DNA from: Caldimonas mangrovi
Lineage (GTDB): Bacteria; Pseudomonadota; Gammaproteobacteria; Burkholderiales; Burkholderiaceae_C
Reading direction: 5' to 3'
DNA: 64,000 bases
Assembly (NCBI RefSeq): GCF_023721835.1
Contig: NZ_JAMKFE010000011.1
Location: 1-64,000, forward strand
Shown: in pieces, positions 10,238 to 18,693 of the stretch
How the letters are laid out: each line of letters begins with the position of its first letter
How positions within the stretch are numbered: the stretch's first letter is position 1
Made by a program: the position numbers and the translations under genes
The notes under the pieces: model-generated
Databases searched by the model: none
Told to the model about the DNA's origin: nothing
The model's input: the letters and a program-made list of their open reading frames with translations, nothing else

Positions 10238-10630
10238 TTTGTTCACCTCTGGATTGCCCGCGCAGCGGGGTGATAGCGATGGTGGTCGCCGCACCCGCCC
10301 CGGGGGGCGGAACGACAGCGTGGTGTAGCGTTGTCGGCGTGGAACAACGCAGACTTGAGGACACAATTCACGCGCGACCTGCACTGCCGTCCCGATGGGT
10401 TGCCGCATTCCGTTGGGCCGGCAGGACCTCTCACTCCATGACCGGCACGCTCCTCCCCCGGATCGCGAGCCGCGAAGTCTGCGAGGGACGACCGCTTTCA
10501 TTCCCGTTGCGCCAGGGCCTGTTTCATTCCGGCCGGATGCGTTTGAATCAAACGCACGCCCCGTGCATTTCTCACGCCTTGCACGTCCCCCGCCCCTACA
10601 AAACGCACGGCAGGAGCCGAAGGCGCAAGC

Positions 10631-11800
10631 ATGCCCGTGCTCGATCCTTTCACGATCGGAGTCGTCTCCGTCCTGTTTGCCACCGCCTTCTCCGTCAGCC
10701 TGCTCATCAGTCGGATCAGTCTCGGTGCCTCGGCGATTGGCATGCGAACGTGGCTGCTGGGCGATGCCGCACTCATAGTTTCGCGATACCCGACACTGGC
10801 GGAACTGCAACCGGCCATGCTCCCCGCGTCGGTCGACGCGATGCTGCTGACCAACGTCTGCGTCGCCGCGGGTGCCGCCTGGCATTGGCTGGCACTGCGG
10901 CGTCACGTGTCGCCTCATCCGAAGGTCGGCACGGGGCTGGCAGGAGGCCTGGCCGTCGGCTTGCTGATCGCCCTGCTCAGTGCCCTGCTCTTCGACAGCG
11001 CGGTGGATCGGCAACGCCTGTTCCACGCCGTCATGGTCGTGCTGTTCGCCGTGAAGCTCAAGATCACATGGCCGCATGCGCGCCGTCTGTGGGGAGCACG
11101 GGCGCTCACGTTGGCGTTCGCATGGGCTCTCCTGGCGAATCTGGTCATGCTTGGCACAGCATCGGACCACAAGGCCGGAGGGCATCAGTGGGCCACCATG
11201 TACTTGCTGATGGGCACGATCATGACGCTGCTCGCGGCCATGGCGTTCCTGCTGTGGCTGCAACAGGAGGCCGCCGAAAGTCTGGCCCACCGCGCAAGCA
11301 CGGACGCACTGACCGGTGCACTCAACCGACATGGCGTCCTCCCTCGCCTCACTGCCGAACTGCGTCGGGCCAGCCGCAGCGGACGCCCGGTGTCCATAGC
11401 GCTGTGCGATCTCGATCATTTCAAGAAGGTCAACGACAGCCATGGTCACGCCGTCGGGGATCAGGTGCTGAAACGGTTTGCCGAGTTGTCGGTCCACATC
11501 CTGCGCACGAGCGACCTTGTCGCCCGCTGGGGCGGCGAGGAGTTTCTCCTGGTGCTACCCGACACCGGCGGCTCCGACGCCCTGATCGCGCTCGAGCGCC
11601 TTCGCAACGCACAGGCTGCCGCCACCGACGATTTGCCGATGGTCACCTTGAGTGCCGGGATCGCCACCGCCCAAGGCCGGCCGGAGGTCTACCAGATGGA
11701 CGGCCTGCTGCAGCGCGCCGACGAGCAGCTCTATCGAGCGAAAAGCACCCGGAACTCGGTGCGGTTCGAGCCGATCGGGGCAGAACCTGCTACGGCCTGA
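10631..11800 (+). CDS. Membrane diguanylate cyclase (GGEEF)
   Basis: A 389-residue protein with about six hydrophobic helices in residues 1-215, an integral-membrane sensor region of unknown type, followed by a C-terminal GGDEF domain (about 220-385). The active-site motif is intact ([12 protein letters not shown]), and an RxxD inhibitory site (RTSD) sits five residues before it, so product feedback inhibition is expected. It makes c-di-GMP from two GTP. ATG 10631 follows a GAAGG sequence. The gene stands alone between the divergent Cache receptor and the DUF2141 gene. Confidence 0.92.
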   Translation: MPVLDPFTIGVVSVLFATAFSVSLLISRISLGASAIGMRTWLLGDAALIVSRYPTLAELQPAMLPASVDAMLLTNVCVAAGAAWHWLALRRHVSPHPKVGTGLAGGLAVGLLIALLSALLFDSAVDRQRLFHAVMVVLFAVKLKITWPHARRLWGARALTLAFAWALLANLVMLGTASDHKAGGHQWATMYLLMGTIMTLLAAMAFLLWLQQEAAESLAHRASTDALTGALNRHGVLPRLTAELRRASRSGRPVSIALCDLDHFKKVNDSHGHAVGDQVLKRFAELSVHILRTSDLVARWGGEEFLLVLPDTGGSDALIALERLRNAQAAATDDLPMVTLSAGIATAQGRPEVYQMDGLLQRADEQLYRAKSTRNSVRFEPIGAEPATA

Positions 11801-12110
11801 ACACCTCGATCGCGCCGCCCGAAAAGGTATTGTCCTGACCGCCAGGCAGCCACTTCCACGCACGGAACGCGCGGCCCCGGACCTCCCGGAGGCTCATCGA
11901 TTCGACGGGCCGCAGCGTTGTAAGCGCGATCAATGACCCTTGGCAGCCCGCGGCCGCTTGCATGACCGACGCAGCGGCCGGCCGGCGTGCCGGGTCGATG
12001 ACTGCAACGTTTCGTCGCAGATCAGCCATCAGGCTCCGGGCCGCATCGTCGACACTTTCGTCGTTGCTCGGGCCTGTCTGCGGCAACACACGCCTACGCA
12101 GGAGCCTCCC
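11801..12110. other. Intergenic region, 310 bp
   Basis: No convincing gene. The minus strand reads a protein-like tail (REVRGRAFRAWKWLPGG and following, ending at 11790) that could be the last piece of a lost gene, but I do not recognise the family. The region should hold the promoter of the DUF2141 / carotenoid oxygenase pair; no clear -35/-10 pair was identified. Confidence 0.4.
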
Positions 12111-12539
12111 ATGCCCCAACGACTGATTGCCGCCTGTTTGCTGGCGGGCATCCTGGAAGCCATTCCAGGCTCGGCAGCCGCCCTTGATCTTGCCATCGAG
12201 GTGACGAACCCCAAGCTCACCAGCGGAACGCTCTACACCGCTCTGTACAACTCGGCCGACGGGTGGATGAGCACGGCGCAAGCCATGCGCACGCAAAAGG
12301 TGGGTGTGCAGACCGACAGGACGGTGGTGCACTACCGGGACTTGCCGCCCGGCCGCTATGCGCTGTCGATCTACCACGACGAGAACGACAACGGCCGGCT
12401 CGATACCAACGTGCTCGGCATACCGCGCGAGCGAACCGGCTTCAGCTCGAATGTGCGCGGGCGTATGGGCCCTCCGAGCTTCGAGGACGCAGCGGTGAAG
12501 CTCGAGCAGGACACCACGCTGACCGTGAATCTCCATTGA
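12111..12539 (+). CDS. DUF2141 family secreted protein
   Basis: A 142-residue protein with a Sec signal peptide (cleavage expected after about residue 24, SAAALD) and a compact beta-rich domain. DUF2141 signatures are visible: VTNPKLTSGTLYTALYN, YRDLPPGRYALSIYHDENDNGRLDTN and GIPRERTGFSSN. The biochemical function is unknown. ATG 12111 follows a CAGGAG ribosome-binding site; the frame upstream of it is not coding. The stop is 12 bp before the carotenoid oxygenase start, so the two genes are almost certainly co-transcribed. Confidence 0.88.
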   Translation: MPQRLIAACLLAGILEAIPGSAAALDLAIEVTNPKLTSGTLYTALYNSADGWMSTAQAMRTQKVGVQTDRTVVHYRDLPPGRYALSIYHDENDNGRLDTNVLGIPRERTGFSSNVRGRMGPPSFEDAAVKLEQDTTLTVNLH

Positions 12540-12551
12540 GGAGCCCGCGCC

Positions 12552-14081
12552 ATGGACCGCCGTCACTTTCTGCAAGGACTGTGGGGGGCCGCCGCCGGCT
12601 GGAGCGCGGGTGCGCGCGCCTCCGACTGCAGCCCGGACGATTGGGCCTGGGCGTTTGCGGCAAAGGCACAGCAGCATCCCCGCCTGGAGGGATTTCGTGG
12701 CCTCAGCCACGACGTACCGCTGGTTCGCATGGCGTTGAGCGGGCGGCTTCCGAAGGGCCTGGCCGGGGCCTTCTATCGCAATGGGCCGGCGCGACACGAG
12801 TTGGGCGGCTACCGCTATCACCATCTCTTCGACGGCGACGGCATGGTGCAGAAGTACCAGATCGACGAGCACGGCATCACGCACTTCGGGCGCTTCGTCC
12901 GCACTGAAAAGTTTCTCGCCGACACCGAGGCGGGCCGCCCGGTCCGGGGCGCTTTCGGCACTCCGCTGGGTTGCCTTCAGCCCGTCGGTTCTCCCGACGG
13001 CGTCAACACCGCGAACATCAGTGTGATTCATCACGGTGGTGAACTGATGGCGTTGTGGGAAGGCGGGTCGGCCACCGTGCTCGACGCGCAGTCACTGGAG
13101 ACGCGGGGCGTCAAGACATGGAGCGAAGAGTTCACGGCCATGCCGTTCTCTGCGCATCCGAAGGTGGAGCCCGACGGCACGCTGTGGAACTTCGGCGTCG
13201 CGGGCTCGCACGGGGTGCTCGCGATCTATCGGATCTCGGCTGCCGGTCAGTTGCAGCAGGCACAGATCATCGAGGTGCCCCGCATCGCGATGATGCACGA
13301 CTTCGCGATCACCGAGCGCCACCTGGTGTTCGTTCTGCCGCCGTTTCTGTTCGACGCGGAACGTCGCCGTTCGGGTCACACCTTCCTGGACAGTCACGTC
13401 TGGCACCCCCGTCAGGCGATGCGGGTGCTGGTGTTGGACAAGAACGACCTGTCACGGCAACGCTGGTTCGAGTTGCCGACGGGTTTCGTGTTTCACCTCG
13501 GCAACGCCTGGGAAGACCGACAAGGGCGCAAGATCCATTTCGACCTTGCCCGGTTTGCCGATCCTTCGCTCGCGCAGCAGGAACTTCACCGGCTGATGCG
13601 CGGCGAAAAGGTCGCTGGCGCCCCGCCGGAACTCGCGACGGTCGAACTCGATCTCGGCAGCGGCCGCGCCACACAAAGGCTGTTGCCGTACACGGCCGAC
13701 TTTCCGCGCATCGATCCCCGGCGGGTCGGGCGAAGACACCGCGACCTCTTCTGCGCCCTGCGCAGCCATGCCAACGCCGCGCCGTGGTTCGACGGCGTGA
13801 TCCGCGTCAACACCGAGAGCGGGTCCGCCGACCGCTTTGTCTATCCCGAAGGGCACATGGTGGAGGAACACGTCTTCGTGCCGTCGCCACAGGCGAAAGG
13901 AGAAGGACAGGGCTGGCTGGTGGGCACCGCGCTCGACTGGCGGCGACACACCATGGTCTTTTCGGTCTTCGACGCACAGCGCTTGGCAGCGGGGCCGATG
14001 GCGCAGGCCTCGATGCCGCGCACCATGCCGCTGGGCCTGCATGCGACGTTCGTGCCTGCTCGCTCCGGCCAGTCCTCCTGA
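12552..14081 (+). CDS. Carotenoid oxygenase (RPE65/CCD family), Tat-exported
   Basis: A 509-residue non-haem Fe(II) dioxygenase of the carotenoid/stilbene cleavage family. Family blocks appear in order: GAFYRNGPA, HHLFDGDGMV, SAHPKVEPDG, MMHDFAITERHLVF, HLGNAWED and EEHVFVP. The iron-binding histidines expected in the second to last blocks are present, and the C-terminal fourth histidine is probably the one in GLHATF. The N-terminus reads MDRRHFLQGLWGAAAG, a twin-arginine signal, so the enzyme is predicted to be exported folded. The substrate (carotenoid, stilbene or lignin-derived aromatic) cannot be told. No carotenoid biosynthesis gene is nearby. Confidence 0.92.
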   Translation: MDRRHFLQGLWGAAAGWSAGARASDCSPDDWAWAFAAKAQQHPRLEGFRGLSHDVPLVRMALSGRLPKGLAGAFYRNGPARHELGGYRYHHLFDGDGMVQKYQIDEHGITHFGRFVRTEKFLADTEAGRPVRGAFGTPLGCLQPVGSPDGVNTANISVIHHGGELMALWEGGSATVLDAQSLETRGVKTWSEEFTAMPFSAHPKVEPDGTLWNFGVAGSHGVLAIYRISAAGQLQQAQIIEVPRIAMMHDFAITERHLVFVLPPFLFDAERRRSGHTFLDSHVWHPRQAMRVLVLDKNDLSRQRWFELPTGFVFHLGNAWEDRQGRKIHFDLARFADPSLAQQELHRLMRGEKVAGAPPELATVELDLGSGRATQRLLPYTADFPRIDPRRVGRRHRDLFCALRSHANAAPWFDGVIRVNTESGSADRFVYPEGHMVEEHVFVPSPQAKGEGQGWLVGTALDWRRHTMVFSVFDAQRLAAGPMAQASMPRTMPLGLHATFVPARSGQSS

Positions 14082-14303
14082 GTCTCCCCGATGTGCGCGG
14101 GTCAGCAGGCGAAAAGCGCTTGCCTGCTTGCGTCGAAGCCGAGTTGCCGAGTTCCCTCGTATGGGGCGGTTGCCCGCGCACACCTTGCCCGGTATACCTA
14201 TGCTCGTTCATGACCTGTTGCCGCCGTCCGGTGCTGCATGCAGGTTGCGACGCCCCGGGCAGGCGGCGGAAAGCTCGCCCAACGACCTCGGAGGGATCTC
14301 CCG

Positions 14304-16193
14304 GTGTACATCTCCAACACGGATCTGCTGCCACCGCTGTTCGACCGGGTCCTCGCCTACTTCGACGTCAAGCGATCGGGCCATCTGCTGCGGGAAGACA
14401 TCGTCAAGGGGCTCGAGAACGGCATCATCAACGCTGCTGCCGCTCACGTCCGCGCCCAGGTCGAAAGGCCCGTTCAGCCTGGCACTGCACGAACCGTCGA
14501 GCCCGGCATGGGCCTGGGCATTGCTCCGCCCGTGGCCCCCGGCGTGAGCATGACCTTGACCACCTCGGATCGCCTGTCGGGGGCCGACATCTCCCGCGCC
14601 GCATTGGTCCAGCAACTCCAGGCCCACACCGACCTCGACGCCGCGCTGATCGAGATCGCCCTGTTGCTGGTCGAGGCGCAGATCGACCTGCGCCTGAAAG
14701 GCGGGGTCGCCTTCAAGATTTCAGGCATCGAGTTCTCACGGCCGAACACCGAGCGGCCGGGCGCCGAGCTGCCGCCCGACACCGCGATGTGGTGCCGGTC
14801 CGTCCTCGCGCCAGCGCTGCAAAGCGCCACGGAAGACAGGCCCTCGGTCTGGACAGCGTTCGGCAAACGCAGGCCGGCCGGCATCCGCGTGTTGATCGAT
14901 ACCCTCCAGCTCAGCGGCACGCTGCGCGACGCAGTGCCCTACGAGATCAGGGTCGATCGACACCTGGTCGAGCCGCTGCTGGCGGAACCGCGCAGCGATC
15001 AACGCATACGGTTGCTGCATATCTCGGATCTTCACTTGGCGGCCGATCTCTCGGAGCCGGGCAGAAAGCTCGCCAGGCCGGTGCTGGCGCCGACCCACAG
15101 CTTCGACACCGCGCGGTTCGTGGCCTCGGCGGTGTCGTCGCTGCAGCCGCGCTACGACGCCGTGGTCGCAACGGGGGACCTGACCACCGACGGTGCCCGG
15201 GAGTCGTTCGAGACCGTGCTGCAGTATGTTCAAAGCGGCTCGATCACCGGCGCGAACCCGATGCGAATCGCCGCCTACGGGCTGAACGCGTCCAGGTCGC
15301 AGCGCATCTTGCTGCCGGGCAACCACGACCGGTATGCAGGCGCGACGGTCACCGGCCAACGACTGGACCTGACCTGCGAAGAGGTGCTCGGCACGCCGCG
15401 CGGGTACCCCTACCTGCTCGGCTACCGCCCGCATGGCCGCGAGGCCGATTCGCTGACCTTGCTCTTCCTGGTGTTCGATTCCAGCCTGCAGGCAGGACGC
15501 GGATCCGGGCTCAGCCCGGCGGACTGGGCACGCGCGCTGGCAAAGGGAGAAATCCGCGACGCCGAACTGCTGCAGGCACGCAAACTGATCGAAAACAAGG
15601 CAGCACAGCCGAGGGTCGAGCGTATCGGTGGCGGCTTCATCGATTTCAACCCCGGCAAGACGCTGCGCATCGCCCTGCTGCATCATCATCCGGTGACCAA
15701 GTACGCGAAGCCGGCCACGCCCGGCGACTCCTCGACGTTCTTCGGGTGGATGAAAGAGAAGCTCGTCAAACCCGTACAAGACTACCAAGGCCAGCAGGTC
15801 GCCGAAAACATGGCGATGGAGAACTCGGACGCCTTCCTGAGGTGCTGCTTCGACTGCGGCATACAGCTGGTCCTGTTCGGACACCAGCACGACCCTTACC
15901 AGCGGCTCATCCTCGACAAGGTCACGCCTGCCGCCGCGTCGCCGTTCGGCCCCGGGGCCGGGTACATGCGTGCATTCTGCTGTCCCACCACGCTCCAGTA
16001 CGACGCCCCTGCGAACGGCTTCTACGTCTTCGACTTCGAGTCGGAAACGCGCGTCGAGTGGTCGATGCACGGCAACCAGCGTGTTGACGGGCAGCCCGCC
16101 GCGCCGATGAAGCTGTTGCAGCGGAAATCGTTCGATTTGAGCGTGCCGCCTTCCGCCGAAGAGCTCGAAGAATGCTACGCCCTCGAGCACTGA
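14304..16193 (+). CDS. Calcineurin-like metallophosphoesterase with large N-terminal extension
   Basis: A 629-residue protein. From about residue 240 it is a metallophosphoesterase with all metal-binding blocks: ISDLHL, ATGDLTTDG, LPGNHDR, LLHHHPVT and FGHQHDP. The first 230 residues match no domain I recognise. They contain FDVKRSGHLLREDIVKGLENGI and a region of alternating short strands. No signal peptide is seen, so it is probably cytoplasmic. The GTG at 14304 is preferred because GGAGGGA lies eight bases upstream; an ATG at 14238 lacks a ribosome-binding site. The gene stands 222 bp after the carotenoid oxygenase and may be separate from it. Confidence 0.87.
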   Translation: MYISNTDLLPPLFDRVLAYFDVKRSGHLLREDIVKGLENGIINAAAAHVRAQVERPVQPGTARTVEPGMGLGIAPPVAPGVSMTLTTSDRLSGADISRAALVQQLQAHTDLDAALIEIALLLVEAQIDLRLKGGVAFKISGIEFSRPNTERPGAELPPDTAMWCRSVLAPALQSATEDRPSVWTAFGKRRPAGIRVLIDTLQLSGTLRDAVPYEIRVDRHLVEPLLAEPRSDQRIRLLHISDLHLAADLSEPGRKLARPVLAPTHSFDTARFVASAVSSLQPRYDAVVATGDLTTDGARESFETVLQYVQSGSITGANPMRIAAYGLNASRSQRILLPGNHDRYAGATVTGQRLDLTCEEVLGTPRGYPYLLGYRPHGREADSLTLLFLVFDSSLQAGRGSGLSPADWARALAKGEIRDAELLQARKLIENKAAQPRVERIGGGFIDFNPGKTLRIALLHHHPVTKYAKPATPGDSSTFFGWMKEKLVKPVQDYQGQQVAENMAMENSDAFLRCCFDCGIQLVLFGHQHDPYQRLILDKVTPAAASPFGPGAGYMRAFCCPTTLQYDAPANGFYVFDFESETRVEWSMHGNQRVDGQPAAPMKLLQRKSFDLSVPPSAEELEECYALEH

Positions 16194-16223
16194 GTGCCGG
16201 CGACGCCCGGCACCGGCACTTCG

Positions 16224-17120
16224 TCAGAACAGCGCTCCCGCAGAGAAGTCGGCCGCGTGCGCCGTCAGCTGCTTCATCGCGGCGACCAGCGGCCGTGTGT
16301 CGTCGCGACGCCACTGGAACGAATACTGCAGCGGCGCCAGGTCCGGATCGCACCTGAGCTGCCGCAGCAACCCGCGCCGCTGCAGGGCCTGCGCCCAGCC
16401 TTGCGGCAACAGCCCCACCCCCACGCCTTCGACCAGCATGCCGGCCACGGCCCCCCAGTGGTTGCAGGTGATGCGCTGAGCCGCTTCCGCCCGCTGCGTG
16501 TCCAGCCAATCCCCGACGATGCGGGTGCTGCCCGCACCGGCAGGCAGCGTCACCAGCGACCATCGGGCCAGCAGCGCCGGTGTCAGGCGGCGCGCGCGGC
16601 CGACGACGGCGGTGGCGCCGCACCAGACGAACCTCGCCTGCGCAATGGGCTGCGACGCGACGGTGCTGCGCGACGACCGTCCCGCGATGACGGCGAAATC
16701 CAGCTCGCCGGCTTCGACCCGCTGCTCGAGGATTTCACCGTAGTTCACGTACGGCTCGACGGCCAGCGCGGGGTGCTCCTGCTGCATGCGCCTCACGAGC
16801 CGGGGCAGCCAGGTCAACGCGGTCAACTCCCCCACGCCGAAGCGGCAGGTGCCACGCAAGCCGGTCCGATGCCCGACGTCCAGCCGCAGCTGGTCGGCGG
16901 CCGACAGCAGTTCGCGCACCCGAGGCACGAGACGGCTGCCCGCCTCGGTCAGCACGGCCCGGTGCCCGGTACGGTCGAACAGCTGCTCGCCCAGCGACTC
17001 CTCGAGTTCGCCGATCCGCTTGGACAACGAAGACAGCGAAAGATGCACCCGCTGCGCCGCCACCGCAAAGCTCGCGCAGGTGGCTGCCCAGTAGAAGGCC
17101 TCCAGTTGCTTCAGCGTCAT
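16224..17120 (-). CDS. LysR-family transcriptional regulator
   Basis: A 298-residue LysR regulator. The N-terminal winged helix-turn-helix (LKQLEAFYWAATCASFAVAA, then LSSLSKRIGELEESLGEQLF) occupies residues 1-65 and is followed by the two-lobed inducer-binding domain. It is divergently arranged to the FMN-dependent hydroxy-acid dehydrogenase gene at 17219, which is its likely target. The 98-bp intergenic region contains a 9-bp inverted repeat suited to a LysR operator. Its inducer is unknown but could be the 2-hydroxy acid handled by the neighbouring enzyme. Confidence 0.93.
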   Translation of the reverse strand: MTLKQLEAFYWAATCASFAVAAQRVHLSLSSLSKRIGELEESLGEQLFDRTGHRAVLTEAGSRLVPRVRELLSAADQLRLDVGHRTGLRGTCRFGVGELTALTWLPRLVRRMQQEHPALAVEPYVNYGEILEQRVEAGELDFAVIAGRSSRSTVASQPIAQARFVWCGATAVVGRARRLTPALLARWSLVTLPAGAGSTRIVGDWLDTQRAEAAQRITCNHWGAVAGMLVEGVGVGLLPQGWAQALQRRGLLRQLRCDPDLAPLQYSFQWRRDDTRPLVAAMKQLTAHAADFSAGALF

Positions 17121-17128
17121 GTTCTAAA

Positions 17129-17162
17129 AAAGCGAATTTGCTTGGTGAAATATATTCGCTTT
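17129..17162. promoter_or_regulatory. Candidate LysR operator: 9-bp inverted repeat
   Basis: AAAGCGAAT (17129-17137) and ATTCGCTTT (17154-17162) form a perfect inverted repeat with a 16-bp spacer, in an AT-rich island between divergent LysR and dehydrogenase genes. The left arm begins 9 bp upstream of the lysR start codon. The position fits an autoregulatory and activator site. Confidence 0.55.
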
Positions 17163-17218
17163 CAATGGATATGACGTGGGCATAGATTGGGCGCATCCCA
17201 CCACAGCGCTTTCCATCC

Positions 17219-18445
17219 ATGCCCCTCGCCGCCGCTTCCGACAAGCTCCCGTCCCTCGCCCGCAACCTGTTTCGGCCCGCTTCAAGGCGGCCGCCTCGGA
17301 CGCTCCGGCACATCCTTGCCCTCGACGACTTCGAGCACTGCGCGCGGCGACGGCTGCCGCGGCCTCTGTTCGGTTATGTCAGCGGCGCGGCCGAAACCCA
17401 TCTGTCGCTGAAGGACAACCGAGAAGCGTTCGGAACCTACGCCTTCAAGCCGCACGTCCTGGTCGACGTGTCCCGACGCGACCAACAGACGACGCTGTTC
17501 GGCCGGGCCTACGCGTCGCCGTTCGGCATCGCACCGATGGGGCTGGCGGCCCTGTCGGCCTACCGCGGTGACCTGGCTCTGGCCCGGGCTGCGCACGCTG
17601 CAAACATCCCGATGGTGCTGAGCGGCTCGTCGCTGATCCGACTCGAGGACGTCATCGAGGCGGCACCCGACGCCTGGTTCCAGGCCTACCTGCCGGGAGA
17701 CCAGCGACGCATCGACGCGCTGCTGGACCGGGTGGCCGGCGCAGGCTACCGGACGCTGGTCCTCACGGTCGACATCCCGGTGGCCGGCAATCGCGAGAAC
17801 AACGTGCGCAGCGGCTTCTCGACGCCGCTGCGGCCGTCGCTGCGGCTGGCATGGGAAGGCCTGACCCACCCGCGCTGGCTGTTCGGCACCTTCGCCCGCA
17901 CGCTGCTGCGCCACGGCATGCCGCATTTCGAGAACTCCTACGCCGAGCGCGGGGCGCCGATCCTGTCGTCGAGCGTGCTGCGTGACTTCTCCGGGCGGGA
18001 CCATCTGGACTGGGTCCACTTCGATCACATCAGGCGCCGCTGGCGTGGCGCGCTGGTCGTCAAGGGCATCCTGAGCGGCCGCGACGCCGCCATCGCGCGG
18101 GAGCGCGGCGCCGACGGCGTGATCGTCTCCAACCACGCGGGCCGGCAACTTGACGGCGCTGCAGCGCCGCTGCGGGTGCTGCCCGAGATCGTTGCCGCCT
18201 GCGGCGGCATGCCGGTGCTGATGGACAGCGGCGTGCGGCGCGGCACCGACGTGCTGAAAGCGCTTGCGCTCGGCGCCGCGTTCGTGTTCGTGGGCCGCCC
18301 CTTCACCTATGCCGCTGCCATCGCGGGCCAGGCGGGCGTGGCCCATGCGATCGCATTGCTGCAGGCCGAGATCGACCGCAACACGGCGCTGCTCGGCCTG
18401 CGCCACTGCACCGACATCACCCCCGAGTTCCTGCTGCGCCGCTGA
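17219..18445 (+). CDS. FMN-dependent alpha-hydroxy-acid dehydrogenase (L-lactate dehydrogenase-like)
   Basis: A 408-residue TIM-barrel flavoprotein that oxidises a 2-hydroxy acid to the 2-keto acid. Family marks are PFGIAPMGLAAL near residue 100, WFQAYLP, LVLTVDIPVAGNRENNVR, VVKGILSGRDA and the active-site block SNHAGRQLDG with catalytic His and substrate-binding Arg, then MDSGVRRGTDVLKALALGA for FMN phosphate. It resembles LldD and mandelate dehydrogenase; the substrate cannot be chosen from sequence alone. The N-terminal 40 residues are longer than in LldD. It is divergent from the LysR gene and followed by a broken gene fragment. Confidence 0.92.
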   Translation: MPLAAASDKLPSLARNLFRPASRRPPRTLRHILALDDFEHCARRRLPRPLFGYVSGAAETHLSLKDNREAFGTYAFKPHVLVDVSRRDQQTTLFGRAYASPFGIAPMGLAALSAYRGDLALARAAHAANIPMVLSGSSLIRLEDVIEAAPDAWFQAYLPGDQRRIDALLDRVAGAGYRTLVLTVDIPVAGNRENNVRSGFSTPLRPSLRLAWEGLTHPRWLFGTFARTLLRHGMPHFENSYAERGAPILSSSVLRDFSGRDHLDWVHFDHIRRRWRGALVVKGILSGRDAAIARERGADGVIVSNHAGRQLDGAAAPLRVLPEIVAACGGMPVLMDSGVRRGTDVLKALALGAAFVFVGRPFTYAAAIAGQAGVAHAIALLQAEIDRNTALLGLRHCTDITPEFLLRR

Positions 18446-18488
18446 AGGCATCGCGCTTTTTCATCCCACAACGTCGCAGACCTATCGG

Positions 18489-18585
18489 GTGAAACGCGCC
18501 ACCTTCCTCCAGTTCATCGCCGGCGCCGCCTGCGCCACCGCCCTGCCGCCGCTGCACGCGCAGTCTGACCCGAGCAGGTGCTGGT
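18489..18585 (+). pseudogene. 5' fragment of an exported binding-protein gene
   Basis: Starting at GTG 18489, the frame encodes a typical signal peptide (KRATFLQFIAGAACATA, then LPPLHAQSDPS). After about 30 residues the sequence turns into non-coding-like codons that run into the 3' end of the opposite gene. Such a signal peptide plus QSDP start is common for periplasmic substrate-binding proteins, and it follows the dehydrogenase by 43 bp. The rest of the gene appears to have been deleted, with the junction near 18580. Confidence 0.5.
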
Positions 18586-18693
18586 CGAGGGCTGGCGCCT
18601 GCGCTGAGCTGAACAACGCCCTCGTGCCCCGAGCGCCGCCAACATGCGCATCGGTGACACGCGAGGCGGGGGCCCATGCCCGGAGCGGCGGGC
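18586..18693. other. Junction region without a gene
   Basis: About 110 bp between the broken signal-peptide fragment and the stop of the minus-strand hydrolase. No terminator-like hairpin with a T-run and no repeat of a mobile element was seen. Confidence 0.4.

Noticed and set aside
10238-11497. N-terminal extension of the Cache receptor frame by some 420 codons
   Set aside because: The extension is antisense to the diguanylate cyclase, has no domain, and the real start is fixed by the ribosome-binding site and first membrane helix.
11790-11900. Minus-strand tail reading FRAWKWLPGG and following
   Set aside because: It looks protein-like and may be the end of a lost gene, but it is short and I cannot assign it.
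14238-14303. Longer start for the metallophosphoesterase at ATG 14238
   Set aside because: No ribosome-binding site and basic low-complexity sequence; the GTG at 14304 has GGAGGGA at proper spacing.
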